DNA of 40,929 nucleotides from an uncultured Flavobacteriales bacterium (GTDB lineage Bacteria > Bacteroidota > Bacteroidia > Flavobacteriales_E > Vicingaceae), in assembly GCA_905479325.1 (NCBI GenBank), contig CAJQLW010000055.1, positions 1 to 40,929 of the forward strand, in the 5' to 3' direction. Below are positions 1 through 9,124 of this stretch, one piece after another. Position 1 is the first letter of the stretch. Each line of letters starts with the position of its first letter. A program made the translations under genes and the position numbers. A model generated the notes under the pieces. That model was not told the DNA's origin. It worked only from the letters and a program-made list of their open reading frames with translations, and searched no databases.

Positions 1-261
1 TTTGTGATTACCCAAGGGGCAAACGGAGCCATGATTTATGATGGGGAAACCTTTGTAGATATTGAGCCGTATAGAGTTGAAGCAATTGATACTAATGGAG
101 CTGGAGATTTATTTGCAGGAGCATTTTTAGCAGGAATAACCAATGGTAGAAGTTTTGCTGACGCAGGGAAGTTGGCGTCTTTAGCTTCTTCTAAAGTGGT
201 TACTCAATTTGGACCAAGGTTAGAGTGGCATCAAGCAAAAGACATTTTGAAAAGGATGTAA
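1..261 (+). CDS. PfkB-family kinase, probable adenosine kinase (C-terminal part only)
   Basis: The reading frame is open from the first base, so the start lies outside the window; 86 codons plus the stop are visible. It carries the second PfkB signature DTNGAGD at visible residues 30-36, in which the Asp of GAGD is the catalytic base and the glycines form the anion hole for ATP-dependent phosphorylation of a sugar or nucleoside hydroxyl. The tail KVVTQFGPRL resembles what I recall of Bacteroidota proteins annotated as adenosine kinase; that substrate is inferred, not shown. A strong intrinsic terminator follows 20 bases after the stop, so the gene ends its own transcript. The next gene is another PfkB kinase but has its own promoter. 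Confidence 0.85.
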   Translation, partial: FVITQGANGAMIYDGETFVDIEPYRVEAIDTNGAGDLFAGAFLAGITNGRSFADAGKLASLASSKVVTQFGPRLEWHQAKDILKRM

Positions 262-280
262 AAACGACTAATAAATTTAG

Positions 281-317
281 AATAAGGCGATTCGAGAGAG
301 TCGCCTTATTTGTTTTT
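281..317 (+). terminator. Intrinsic terminator after the first kinase gene
   Basis: A perfect 10-bp stem is seen: aataaggcga (281-290) and tcgccttatt (301-310), with a 10-base loop, followed by tgttttt. It sits 20 bases beyond the stop of the upstream kinase. Confidence 0.85.
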
Positions 318-322
318 AGAGG

Positions 323-352
323 TTTCAACAAAAGAACAAAGTAATACCTTTG
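323..352 (+). promoter_or_regulatory. Bacteroidota-type promoter for the second PfkB kinase
   Basis: TTTC (323-326) and TACCTTTG (345-352) are separated by 18 bases, close to the known Bacteroidota -33/-7 pattern TTTG-N19-TAnnTTTG. Transcription would start near 359, leaving a leader of about 20 bases before the ATG at 378. Being just after a terminator supports independent transcription. Confidence 0.65.
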
Positions 353-377
353 CAAAAATTAAAAATAAAGAACACAA

Positions 378-1310
378 ATGAGTTTATTAACTATTGGAAC
401 AGTTGCTTTTGATGCCATTGAAACACCCTTTGGTAAAACGGGAAAAATTCTAGGTGGGGCAGGGACGTTTATCGGACTTTCCGCTAGCAAATTAGTTGAT
501 AAGGTAAATATTGTGTCGGTAGTTGGGGAGGATTTTCCAATCGAATACATCAAAATTATGGAGGACCATGGTATTGATACCAAGGGGCTGCAAGTAAAGC
601 GAGGGGGAAAGACATTTTTCTGGTCGGGGAGGTACGATATGGACATGAACAACCGAGAAACACTGGATACTAAGTTAAACGTATTGGAAAACTTTGACCC
701 AATCGTTCCTGATGAATACCAGAATTGTGATTATTTAATGCTCGGAAGTTTATTGCCAACAACACAGAAAAAGGTCATTGAAAGACTATGGAAAAGGCCC
801 AAACTAATTGTATTAGACACCATGAACTTTTGGATGGATTTAATGATGCCTGTCTTGAAAGAAACCTTAACCATGGTGGATGTTTTGTGCATTAATGATT
901 CCGAGGCTCGCCAACTATCACAAGAATACTCTTTGGTAAAAGCAGCTAAAGTGATTATGGCCATGGGCCCAAAGTATTTGATTATTAAAAAAGGAGAACA
1001 TGGTGCATTGCTGTTTCATGCAAATGATGTTTTTTTCGCACCTGCGCTGCCGTTAGAAGATGTTTTTGATCCTACGGGAGCTGGCGATACTTTTGCTGGC
1101 GGTTTTATTGGATACCTAGCTGCGACTGATGACATATCTTTCAGCAATATGAAGAGAGCTTTAATTCATGGCAGTGCGTTAGCATCTTTTGCCGTTGAAA
1201 AATTTGGAACTGAGCGTATGGTTGATCTCACTGACGAAGAATTCGAAGAAAGACTTCAACAATTTGTAGAATTAGTGCAGTTTGACATTAAGGTAGAAAA
1301 CGCATATTAA
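378..1310 (+). CDS. PfkB-family carbohydrate kinase
   Basis: The 310-residue protein has the ribokinase fold pattern: a glycine-rich N-terminal substrate region (GGAGTFIGLSASKL near residue 30), and the C-terminal signature DPTGAGD at residues 231-237 containing the catalytic Asp, followed by TFAGGFIGYLA. It should phosphorylate a sugar or nucleoside using ATP in the cytoplasm. The N-terminal phrase (AFDAIETPFGKTG) matches my memory of a kinase clade widespread in Flavobacteria, often found near purine genes; the true substrate is unknown. The ATG at 378 is chosen because the -7 element at 345-352 lies just upstream. It is not a recent duplicate of the neighbouring kinase; sequence similarity is limited to the family motifs. 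Confidence 0.88.
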   Translation: MSLLTIGTVAFDAIETPFGKTGKILGGAGTFIGLSASKLVDKVNIVSVVGEDFPIEYIKIMEDHGIDTKGLQVKRGGKTFFWSGRYDMDMNNRETLDTKLNVLENFDPIVPDEYQNCDYLMLGSLLPTTQKKVIERLWKRPKLIVLDTMNFWMDLMMPVLKETLTMVDVLCINDSEARQLSQEYSLVKAAKVIMAMGPKYLIIKKGEHGALLFHANDVFFAPALPLEDVFDPTGAGDTFAGGFIGYLAATDDISFSNMKRALIHGSALASFAVEKFGTERMVDLTDEEFEERLQQFVELVQFDIKVENAY

Positions 1311-1479
1311 AAGCCTATAAATATCATTCCAAATTAGTTAATAATAAAATCGGCTCAATTTTTTGTTTATAGAGAGCACCTTTGGTAGCATTTGGAAGTA
1401 AGTAATGTGCAGCTTATTTCAGTAAAACTATTCTTGTAATCCAGAAAAAAAAGGATGTTTTTGTAAGTTTTACAGATTG

Positions 1480-1510
1480 TTTGCTTTTTTTAATAAAATA
1501 GCTATATTTG
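1480..1510 (+). promoter_or_regulatory. Consensus Bacteroidota promoter for the universal stress protein
   Basis: TTTG (1480-1483), a 19-base spacer and TATATTTG (1503-1510) match the TTTG-N19-TAnnTTTG consensus exactly. The expected start of transcription is near 1517, 20 bases before the ATG at 1537, which also argues against any translation start further upstream. Confidence 0.75.
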
Positions 1511-1536
1511 AAGGGCTTAACAAATTCATACTACCC

Positions 1537-2364
1537 ATGGCAAATATTTATAAAGTATTAGTACCTCACGACTTCTCAGAGGTTGCAGATACCGCAATAT
1601 CTCACGCAGCAACTGTTGCAAAAAGTTTTGGCGGAGAAATTGTTTTACTTCATGTGATTTCAAGTGAAAAAGCTAGAAGTGAAGCAGAAACTAAATTAAA
1701 ACAGTTAGCTGAAAATGCATCAAACACGTATAGTGTTCCTGTTTCTTTTGAAATAAGAAAAGGAAGTATTTTTGATCGAATTCCTGAGGTAGGTGATGAA
1801 ATAGGTGCTATGCTAGTTGTAATGGGGACTCATGGTATCAAAGGTATTCAGCACTTAACAGGTAGTTATGCATTGAAGGTAATTGGTCACTCAAAATTGC
1901 CATTTATCGTTAACCAAGGGAAAAAATCAAAAGGTAGTATTAAAGATTTAGTGTTGCCAATTAAATTCTCTCAAGAAACTAAATCAAAACTTTCTATTAC
2001 AGCAAGTATTGCAAAACACTTTGGGGCAACAGTTCATATTTTTATCTCAAATGAGAAAGATGAATTTATTAAAACTAAAGTAACACGTGAATTGACTTTT
2101 GCTAAGCAATATTTTGGTGAAAGAGGAGTGAAATACGAAGTAGAAATTGCTCCAGATCATGGTAATTTTATTCCTCAACTCCTCGCTTATTCGAACGATA
2201 TTGATGCAGATATGATTGCAATTGTTAACTCATCAGGGGATGGAGGGTTTTTACCTGATTTATTTAAAGGAAGTGGAGAAATTGATGTATTAAACAATGA
2301 ATTTCAAATTCCTGTAATTGTAATGAATCCTTCTCAAATTTTTGTACCGGAACATTTCGGTTAA
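1537..2364 (+). CDS. Universal stress protein, two tandem UspA domains
   Basis: The 275-residue protein begins MANIYKVLVPHDFSEVA, a typical UspA first strand. Its length corresponds to two UspA domains of about 140 residues each. The first domain keeps the nucleotide-binding loop: GTHG, eight residues, then GS (close to the classical G-2x-G-9x-G-S/T). The second domain is more divergent in this loop (VNSSGDGG...FKGSGE), so it may not bind ATP. Such proteins are cytoplasmic stress-response factors; a precise role cannot be read here. An in-frame start 60 bases upstream is rejected because it would precede the promoter. The gene ends in a bidirectional terminator shared with the convergent lipoprotein gene. 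Confidence 0.9.
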   Translation: MANIYKVLVPHDFSEVADTAISHAATVAKSFGGEIVLLHVISSEKARSEAETKLKQLAENASNTYSVPVSFEIRKGSIFDRIPEVGDEIGAMLVVMGTHGIKGIQHLTGSYALKVIGHSKLPFIVNQGKKSKGSIKDLVLPIKFSQETKSKLSITASIAKHFGATVHIFISNEKDEFIKTKVTRELTFAKQYFGERGVKYEVEIAPDHGNFIPQLLAYSNDIDADMIAIVNSSGDGGFLPDLFKGSGEIDVLNNEFQIPVIVMNPSQIFVPEHFG

Positions 2365-2386
2365 TTGGAAAAGAAAATCAACTCAT

Positions 2387-2427
2387 AAAAAAAGGATTGT
2401 TAGCTGAGGCTAACAATCCTTTTTTTA
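2387..2427. terminator. Bidirectional intrinsic terminator between convergent genes
   Basis: A near-perfect hairpin: arm aaaaggattgttagc ending at 2404, loop tgag, arm gctaacaatcctttt from 2409. An A run on the left and a T run on the right give a U-tract on both strands, so it can terminate both the stress-protein transcript and the minus-strand lipoprotein transcript. Confidence 0.88.
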
Positions 2428-2448
2428 TTCACTCTGGTGTAATCCTTC

Positions 2449-2994
2449 TTAGGAAGGATTTTGTGGGGTTAAACTCTCAGCAGAAAGAACCATCTTTTCA
2501 ATTGATTTTTGTTTGTATGCCTTATTCAAACTTTTAATAGAAAAGGGTTCACCATTTATTTCTTTGGTAATAAAAAAGTGATATTCAGGATCTATTTCAC
2601 TGTCCTTTATCGTTTTTCTGTAAACAATTTTTTCTGGAGTTTCTTCCACGTATTCAATTGTGTAAACCAAATCATCGTTCAGTTCTTGTTGTTTTTCCGC
2701 TACAGACATTCCAAAGGGAATAATTTCAATTCCAAAAGCATCACCTACCAATATTTCAATACTTTCAGTAGCTGAACTTTGTATTTTTCGGGGACCTTTA
2801 TCTTCATTTGGCAATTGTATGCTTGCATTCACAGCGAATTCAGAAAGGTTAACTAATTCCATTCCTTTGTAATCTACTTGGGCAGTTGCATCGTTTTCTG
2901 CTGCAGCATCGCTACCTTCAGTTTTAGCCTCACCTCCACAAGCTAATAAACTCAAAGAAATAACTACTGCGCTTATAAATTTTAATGTTCTCAT
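2449..2994 (-). CDS. Small secreted lipoprotein of unknown function
   Basis: The 181-residue product starts MRTLKFISAVVISLSLLACGG: a positively charged start, a hydrophobic stretch and a lipobox LLAC-G, so Cys19 should be lipidated after export. A longer start eight codons upstream is possible but would spoil the signal peptide. The mature part opens with an Ala/Glu/Asp-rich linker, followed by a mixed alpha/beta region of about 130 residues with no family I recognise. It starts 43 bases downstream of the stop of the large alpha-2-macroglobulin-like gene on the same strand, so the two are probably co-transcribed and act in the same compartment; that link is inference. Confidence 0.75.
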   Translation of the reverse strand: MRTLKFISAVVISLSLLACGGEAKTEGSDAAAENDATAQVDYKGMELVNLSEFAVNASIQLPNEDKGPRKIQSSATESIEILVGDAFGIEIIPFGMSVAEKQQELNDDLVYTIEYVEETPEKIVYRKTIKDSEIDPEYHFFITKEINGEPFSIKSLNKAYKQKSIEKMVLSAESLTPQNPS

Positions 2995-3037
2995 GTTTTT
3001 GTTTTCTAGTTTTGTCAAAAGTAATAAAGCTGCAGCA

Positions 3038-6000
3038 CTAATTTTTAATACTTAACCTTTTGCCTTTACTATGTGTAGTAAATTCTGGTGCATACTGGCA
3101 TTGCAGGGTACAAATACCATTTGAGAATTCTCCGCTAACAGTAGCACGTAGATCATATTCAAAAACGTAAACACCTTTATTTAATTGATCCATAAAAAAG
3201 TTGGTCGAGGCGTCTTTGGTACTTTCATAGTATCCTAAGCCATCTTGGTATTTGTATCTAGAAATTACATTAATTGGCTCAAAACCTGATGCCCGCATGT
3301 CTTTAATTTGTATGAATTCCAAGTTTCGTTTTGATTCAATTCTTAATCGAACTCTAATTTTATCTCCTACTTTAATGCCTGCTGCATCAACTGGAATCAT
3401 TTTTTCACCTTTTTCGTCAACTATTACTTTAAACAGTGTTTTAGATACGGTAAACTCTTCCACATCCGCATCGGTAATTTTATCCAGATCTTCGTAATAC
3501 TGCCAATAAGCGGCACCCCAAGCTATTCCTTCTGAACCCTTGCTGATCACAATGGCTCCCAATTCAGGTTGGATTTCATTGTTTGTCCAAACTTTTTTAA
3601 AGTAACCTGTTCCAGCCTCTTCAGAAGTTGGTTTTACCTCATTTTTCCCAACTTTAATTGTAAGATTTTGCCCACCATTAGTCAGACCTTTTACATTGTC
3701 AAGTAGCAATGCATAACAAGCTAGAGCAGTAGCTTTTGAATTTGACCAAAGTTGAGTCTGTTTCTCTTTCAGTAGCCAAACCCGCAACTCTTCAACTGTA
3801 TTTTTATCTTTTACAACTTCATTAAAAACTTCAATCATTAAAGCCTGTGTTTCTATTGGCGAATTATACCAGTAATATCCTGGTTGATTTTCCTTCCAGT
3901 ACATGCCCATTTGTTCACTTTGAAGCGCGTTGTCTCTCAAAGATGTTACAATTGTTTCTGGAACGTTTGAGCTCGGATTTAATCGATGAATGGCTAAGGC
4001 TTGCATTCCTTTCAGGTATAAGTTACTTTCTAACCAGTATTTTTCTGCCTGCTTTAAATAATAGTTAAACGCCTTTGAATTTTCTGGGAATTCTTTTTCT
4101 AGAAAGAAACTTCGAGTATATAGGTAGTGGATTTGAGTTTGGGTCAACTGATTTTTAGACAGGTCTTTACTGTGTTTTTGTAACCAATTGTAGTCTTCAA
4201 CAATTCGATTGTCTAAGTACTCGATACCTTTGGATAAAAGCATCTCAATTCTCGGTTCATTTGACAAGTCTACACCAAGATGTTTTAAATGCCCCAACCC
4301 TTCAATGATGTATTGAGTGATGTATCTGTTATCGTGCATGCCTTTGTACCATGCCCAGCCACCATTGGGCAATTGCAATTCTTCCAACTTTTTTAAGGTA
4401 GCAGTTTTTTCAGATGCCATTTTATTTAAATCGAAGAGCAAGGCAATTCTCTTTTTTTGTTCCGTTTCTGATTTGGCCTGCTGCAACCAAGGTGTTTCTT
4501 CTATGAGTATGCTTTTTAGTTCTTGGTTTTGCATTAGTTTCGATGTCAGCTCTTTTGAATCTGCGTTCTTCCACAGTTCAAAAACTTCTTTTATTCTTGG
4601 GTTGCTAAGGGCTATTTTTTGTGCCAATAAATTGGCATATAGCCTCGCAAAAATTTGTTCTGAGCATTCTGAAGTTGATTTGACCACGTAAGGAAGTGCT
4701 TGCACGGCATACCAAGCAGGATTTGAAGTAAATTCTATCGTATACGACTCATGCGTAAGCGTTTTAGACGTGTTATTCGCTAACTTTTCGAAAACAAATT
4801 GTTTTTGCTGATTGCCTCGAATGGCTAGTGGAAGTGATTCCGTTACCAGCTTTCTATTCGGCAAAACTGCGATCACTTTTTCCTCGCCGTCGCTAAAACT
4901 TTCTGAGGCGGCTGTCACTTGATATTTAATTGCCTGAACGCCTATTGGAATTCGAACTTTCCACTCCAAAGTGGCATTTCCTGTTGGGAATAAATTGATT
5001 TTTTGATCTGCAGCTAATCCATCAGCAATATTAATCGCTTGGTTTGTAAAGGCATCAAAGAATCGAATTTTGGCAATGCCATTTTGAGGTTTGCCGCTCA
5101 AATTACTGACCATTACTTTTAAGTTCAACGCGTCGCCTTCTCTAAAAAAACGAGGAACGGTAGGCGAAACCATTAACTCTTTTTGAGTTTGAATCGAAGT
5201 TTCCGTTGTTCCAAATTTTAAGTCTTTGGTGTGGGCTAGTGCTCTAAACTTCCATTTGGTTAAAGCGTCTGGCATTTCAAATTCAAAGCTCACAGTACCA
5301 TTTTGATCTGTTCGCAATTGAGGATAGAAAAAAGCCGTTTCTCTAAAGTCTGATCGAACTGGGTTTGTAGTTTGGTTATTCTTTTTGTTAGGTTGATTTT
5401 CAATAGTAAGTTGTTTGGATTGACTTCGCTTTGTATTGCTTGACATGGCTGCTTCAGAATCGCTATCTTCCATCATCATCGGTTCTGCTTCAAATTCATA
5501 CGCATCGCTCTTCTGCATTGACAGTGTTATTCCATCAACGTACATTCTTCTGTTGTATCCGGTGAGTGAAAATCCAAACCAATTTAAACTTGGGAAAATA
5601 CGCTGAGGTGAACTGCTGTATTCATTTCTGTACCCATAGGTTGAAGCTTGCACTACCGTAAATAAACGGTCGGGTATCCAGGAGCTTGAATTCCTGTTGT
5701 TATTATATAAAGCAAGTTTCCAATCGTGTGTTTTAAATTGGTCGAGTGATTGGTCATACATTCCTACTAATAGCTCTGAACTCACCTTTTCACCCATAGA
5801 ACCTGTTATAGTCATATTCCATTTTTCTTTGCAACCGGGCTGTACTTTATTTCTGTAAGTTCCTAAAGTAAGTTGTAAGTTTTTGTTGGTGTAAGGAACA
5901 GTAATTTGGTGTTCATGCTTTATCGTTCGATTATTGTAAATGCCAATATAATTTACCTGAACACCACCTCGATAACTCTCTTTTATTGGTAAGGTTATTT

Positions 6001-9000
6001 TTCGTTGTTCTTTGTTTAGCGTAATCCATTGCTGAGAAATTCGTTTCCCATCCACATGGATTTCATACAATAACTTCAAATTACCCAAACTAGATCCTAT
6101 CAAAAAGCTCGCCTCTTCTCCCGGTTCGGCATTCATTTTTATAGCCTTAAACTCGAAGGTACTTGGAATTGCAAGTTGTTTCGAATTCTCATCAAATAAC
6201 TCAAAACGGTGCAAGTATTCAGACTTTTCTTCAGTCATTGTAGTAACTTCAATTTCATAAGCACCAACAGGTAAGTTGCCAATTAAGTTACTCGTTTTGT
6301 TACTTTCAATAACACCTTGTAATAGTTCTGGTCCTCTTTCAAACTCATTAATATTAGTCGTTTTTGTAGGTTGAACCGTATTTTCTAGGTACTCAGAACT
6401 TTTCCAATAGCTCTCTTTTTCTATCGTTGTCGGTATTTTCAAGCGGTACAACTTGAAATTTAGTTTCTGCGCCAACGCTGTACCGTGAATGTTTTTAGCA
6501 GAAACAACAAGCTTTTTCAGCTCATTTATTTGTAGGCTATTGGTTAAGTTGCTCGAAAGGTAAACCTCTTTTGTTCCCAGTGTTATGATTTCAGTTAGGC
6601 TTTGCGTTTCTCCACTTGGACTCGTAGCATCTATTGTAATTTCAAAATTGTAATTAGGGTTCCAGTTCAACGCTACTTGCTCATCAGCGGCCGCAAAAAA
6701 ATCAAATTCGAACGTTCCATTTTCGTTAGCAATCAGCTCTCCATTAGCAATTTCTTTGTCTCCAGTTTTAGGCATTGGTCGCCACCAATAGCCCCACCAC
6801 GGAAAACTCGTTCTTCGTCGAACTCTGTAGGTTACTTTTGCATTTGAAATTTTTGCACCTGAATAGCCGACAACATTACCTTGCACATGTATATTTTGGT
6901 TAATCTTTTCTGATCCTTTGCTTGAGTCTAACAAGACTTCAAAAGTTGGTCGTTTGTATTCCTCTACTTGAATGTTATGGTTTCCACCATCTGTCTGCAA
7001 GCGATAAGTGCCATTTAAACCAGAAGAGGGAAGCGTAAAACTTCCTTGGTAAGAACCGTAATCGTTTGTTTTAACATCTAATTTTGCAACCAACTCTCCG
7101 TTTACATTCAGCAACCTTACCTCACTTGTTCTGTTCGGTAGTATTTCGTTTGTTTTTCTGCCTCTTTCAACAACAATACCTTTAAAGTAAACGGTCTGTC
7201 CTGGTCTATAAATCGCTCGATCGCTGAATAAGAGAGTTTGTATTCTTTTCGTTTCTTTTATTGGGTAATTTCTTGAATAAAAGGAGCCTCCCTCGTTTAA
7301 AGTGTCTGATTCTAAAGATAAAGCAACTGTAAAATTTCGCTGGTTTTGTTCAGCAGGAATTTGAACGAATCCGTTTTGATCTGTTATATAGGTACCTAAA
7401 GTTTTTAACTGATTTTTTCTAATTTGATAATTGTAGTCGTAGTAATAAGCGGTAAGGTTTACTCCTGAAAGTTTTTCTCCGCTCATTCGGTGTAAGGCAT
7501 AAAAATCAACTGTGCCCTTATTTTCATTTTTGCTAATAAAACTTAATTCACTTACTTGAAATTCAATATAGTTGGTTATTTCCGTCGACGTTGAAAATTT
7601 TTTGTTGGTGGAGCAAACTAGAATGTATTTTCCTTTTTCTAAGGAGTTGGTTGCAAAGCTGTAGCTGTGCTCTCTGTAATCTCCCGGATTTGTTAACTGT
7701 TTCGTCCATTCTCGCTTACTTTCAGCCCTTAAAAGTTGTTTCATGTAATCTTCTAGAGAGGTAAACTGCTTTTTGTGCTCTTCAATGGTGTTGGGAATTT
7801 TAATGAGTTTAAAGTAGGCACTGTCGATGTTCTTTGTTACAACTTTATACTGAATTTCTGCTGAAGGCAAATACACGTTTTCAACGTACAGTGCTAAACT
7901 TTTGCGCTCAATTTGCTCTTTTAAAACCCCGCATTGAATCGCACCGTAACTTTCTTCATTACCTACAGCAGAACAAAGAGAATGTGCTTTTTTATAATAC
8001 CATCTATTTTTGGGTTCTTCATCTTCGTCGCTGTAATCGTTGCCTTTGTCGAAATAAAATTTGGCAATAGCGTATTGTATTTCAGCGGCATTTTTGCTTG
8101 TTGAAAAGTTTCTAGCTTCATGGTTTAAAGCCATAAGGTATAAACTGTCTTTGGCCTCTTTTTTAGAAGTGGTGTAGTAGTGTCTCAATCGCGAAAGCTC
8201 TAAATGCAGTAGAGCAGAGAGTTCCTCGTCGTTTTGATGCGATCGAATAAGTTGCTGATACAGTATGGCAGTTTTAAAATCGTTTGAAGCACTATCGGTA
8301 GTACTAAATGGAATTGCTACAAAATCTTCAAGTTTACTAAAGATACTGTAGTCGTCTGCTTGAAATTCTACTTGTGGCGAATTTACCCTACCTTCATTTT
8401 GCTGATAATACTGAAGTGCTCTATTCGCTAAGAAATCATAAAGAGTGGGTTGCAGATACTTTCCATCGAATTGACTCAACTCCTTTTTTAAATCTGGCTG
8501 GTGAAGAATAGCGCTTAAATTCTCTATCGGGTAAGCCAACAAGTCTTCTTGCTGGGTCAAAGATTGTTGGTAATGTTGGTCAACTTGGGCGAGAATGTCG
8601 TCTAAACTCCAAGTTCGTATGTCTTGTTTATTAAAATTTTGTGTCGTTGTTCTACTTTGAAACTCCCATCGGTTGGCCTGATAATATTGGTAGTACAGTT
8701 CTGCCGCGGCAGAGTGGAGGATCTGTTTTAAAGGAAATGTAGCGTTCGCAATGTGTTCCTCGTACTGATTGAATATTTTCAAGCTCGACTCTTCAATCAA
8801 TTGATGGTAATACTTGGAGCGATAAGCAAGAGCCTTAAAGATTTGAGCGCTGTTTTCTTCAGCAAGGGCTTTAAATAGAATAGAATCAACCTTGCTTACC
8901 ACGCTGTTGCCTAGTCCTTTTTGCTCCATCTTTTCCACCGCTTTCCAATCGGCGTCATAGGTAGCGTAGTTCTTAATAATTAAATTATTGGTATTTGGTT

Positions 9001-9073
9001 GGGTCGATTTGTTACAGGCCGCTAATCCCGCCAAAAGAATCAATAAACTATAAACTGTTTTTTTCAAATTCAT
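3038..9073 (-). CDS. Alpha-2-macroglobulin-like lipoprotein with thioester motif
   Basis: A 2011-residue protein, typical of the long Bacteroidota alpha-2-macroglobulin-like proteins. It begins MNLKKTVYSLLILLAGLAAC with a lipobox (GLAAC), so it should be a lipoprotein; the start at 9073 is chosen to give this signal peptide rather than one 11 codons upstream. Regions in order: an N-terminal, mostly helical part (about 20-480, TPR-like by eye); macroglobulin domains including the MG2-type phrase DRAIYRPGQTVYFKG (about 615-630); the A2M domain (ETAFFYPQLRTDQNG, about 1240); the thioester motif C-S-E-Q at Cys1470-Gln1473, which can trap attacking proteases covalently; the alpha/alpha thioester domain (GGWAWYKG); and a C-terminal beta domain. 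Family knowledge suggests a cell-envelope defence or peptidase-trapping role. No penicillin-binding protein 1C gene, the frequent partner in proteobacteria, is adjacent. Confidence 0.9.
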   Translation of the reverse strand: MNLKKTVYSLLILLAGLAACNKSTQPNTNNLIIKNYATYDADWKAVEKMEQKGLGNSVVSKVDSILFKALAEENSAQIFKALAYRSKYYHQLIEESSLKIFNQYEEHIANATFPLKQILHSAAAELYYQYYQANRWEFQSRTTTQNFNKQDIRTWSLDDILAQVDQHYQQSLTQQEDLLAYPIENLSAILHQPDLKKELSQFDGKYLQPTLYDFLANRALQYYQQNEGRVNSPQVEFQADDYSIFSKLEDFVAIPFSTTDSASNDFKTAILYQQLIRSHQNDEELSALLHLELSRLRHYYTTSKKEAKDSLYLMALNHEARNFSTSKNAAEIQYAIAKFYFDKGNDYSDEDEEPKNRWYYKKAHSLCSAVGNEESYGAIQCGVLKEQIERKSLALYVENVYLPSAEIQYKVVTKNIDSAYFKLIKIPNTIEEHKKQFTSLEDYMKQLLRAESKREWTKQLTNPGDYREHSYSFATNSLEKGKYILVCSTNKKFSTSTEITNYIEFQVSELSFISKNENKGTVDFYALHRMSGEKLSGVNLTAYYYDYNYQIRKNQLKTLGTYITDQNGFVQIPAEQNQRNFTVALSLESDTLNEGGSFYSRNYPIKETKRIQTLLFSDRAIYRPGQTVYFKGIVVERGRKTNEILPNRTSEVRLLNVNGELVAKLDVKTNDYGSYQGSFTLPSSGLNGTYRLQTDGGNHNIQVEEYKRPTFEVLLDSSKGSEKINQNIHVQGNVVGYSGAKISNAKVTYRVRRRTSFPWWGYWWRPMPKTGDKEIANGELIANENGTFEFDFFAAADEQVALNWNPNYNFEITIDATSPSGETQSLTEIITLGTKEVYLSSNLTNSLQINELKKLVVSAKNIHGTALAQKLNFKLYRLKIPTTIEKESYWKSSEYLENTVQPTKTTNINEFERGPELLQGVIESNKTSNLIGNLPVGAYEIEVTTMTEEKSEYLHRFELFDENSKQLAIPSTFEFKAIKMNAEPGEEASFLIGSSLGNLKLLYEIHVDGKRISQQWITLNKEQRKITLPIKESYRGGVQVNYIGIYNNRTIKHEHQITVPYTNKNLQLTLGTYRNKVQPGCKEKWNMTITGSMGEKVSSELLVGMYDQSLDQFKTHDWKLALYNNNRNSSSWIPDRLFTVVQASTYGYRNEYSSSPQRIFPSLNWFGFSLTGYNRRMYVDGITLSMQKSDAYEFEAEPMMMEDSDSEAAMSSNTKRSQSKQLTIENQPNKKNNQTTNPVRSDFRETAFFYPQLRTDQNGTVSFEFEMPDALTKWKFRALAHTKDLKFGTTETSIQTQKELMVSPTVPRFFREGDALNLKVMVSNLSGKPQNGIAKIRFFDAFTNQAINIADGLAADQKINLFPTGNATLEWKVRIPIGVQAIKYQVTAASESFSDGEEKVIAVLPNRKLVTESLPLAIRGNQQKQFVFEKLANNTSKTLTHESYTIEFTSNPAWYAVQALPYVVKSTSECSEQIFARLYANLLAQKIALSNPRIKEVFELWKNADSKELTSKLMQNQELKSILIEETPWLQQAKSETEQKKRIALLFDLNKMASEKTATLKKLEELQLPNGGWAWYKGMHDNRYITQYIIEGLGHLKHLGVDLSNEPRIEMLLSKGIEYLDNRIVEDYNWLQKHSKDLSKNQLTQTQIHYLYTRSFFLEKEFPENSKAFNYYLKQAEKYWLESNLYLKGMQALAIHRLNPSSNVPETIVTSLRDNALQSEQMGMYWKENQPGYYWYNSPIETQALMIEVFNEVVKDKNTVEELRVWLLKEKQTQLWSNSKATALACYALLLDNVKGLTNGGQNLTIKVGKNEVKPTSEEAGTGYFKKVWTNNEIQPELGAIVISKGSEGIAWGAAYWQYYEDLDKITDADVEEFTVSKTLFKVIVDEKGEKMIPVDAAGIKVGDKIRVRLRIESKRNLEFIQIKDMRASGFEPINVISRYKYQDGLGYYESTKDASTNFFMDQLNKGVYVFEYDLRATVSGEFSNGICTLQCQYAPEFTTHSKGKRLSIKN

Positions 9074-9124
9074 ACTTAAAATTGTCAATAGTGTGCTGCT
9101 AAGCAAATGTGATACCAGTTTTGG

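Noticed and set aside
1311-1536. Search for an RNA gene or terminator in the longest gap
   Set aside because: Apart from the promoter at 1480-1510 I see no stable hairpin, tRNA-like fold or coding frame.
2509-2775. Plus-strand frame of 88 codons within the lipoprotein gene
   Set aside because: Phe-rich, no start signals, and opposite to a gene with a clear signal peptide and lipobox.
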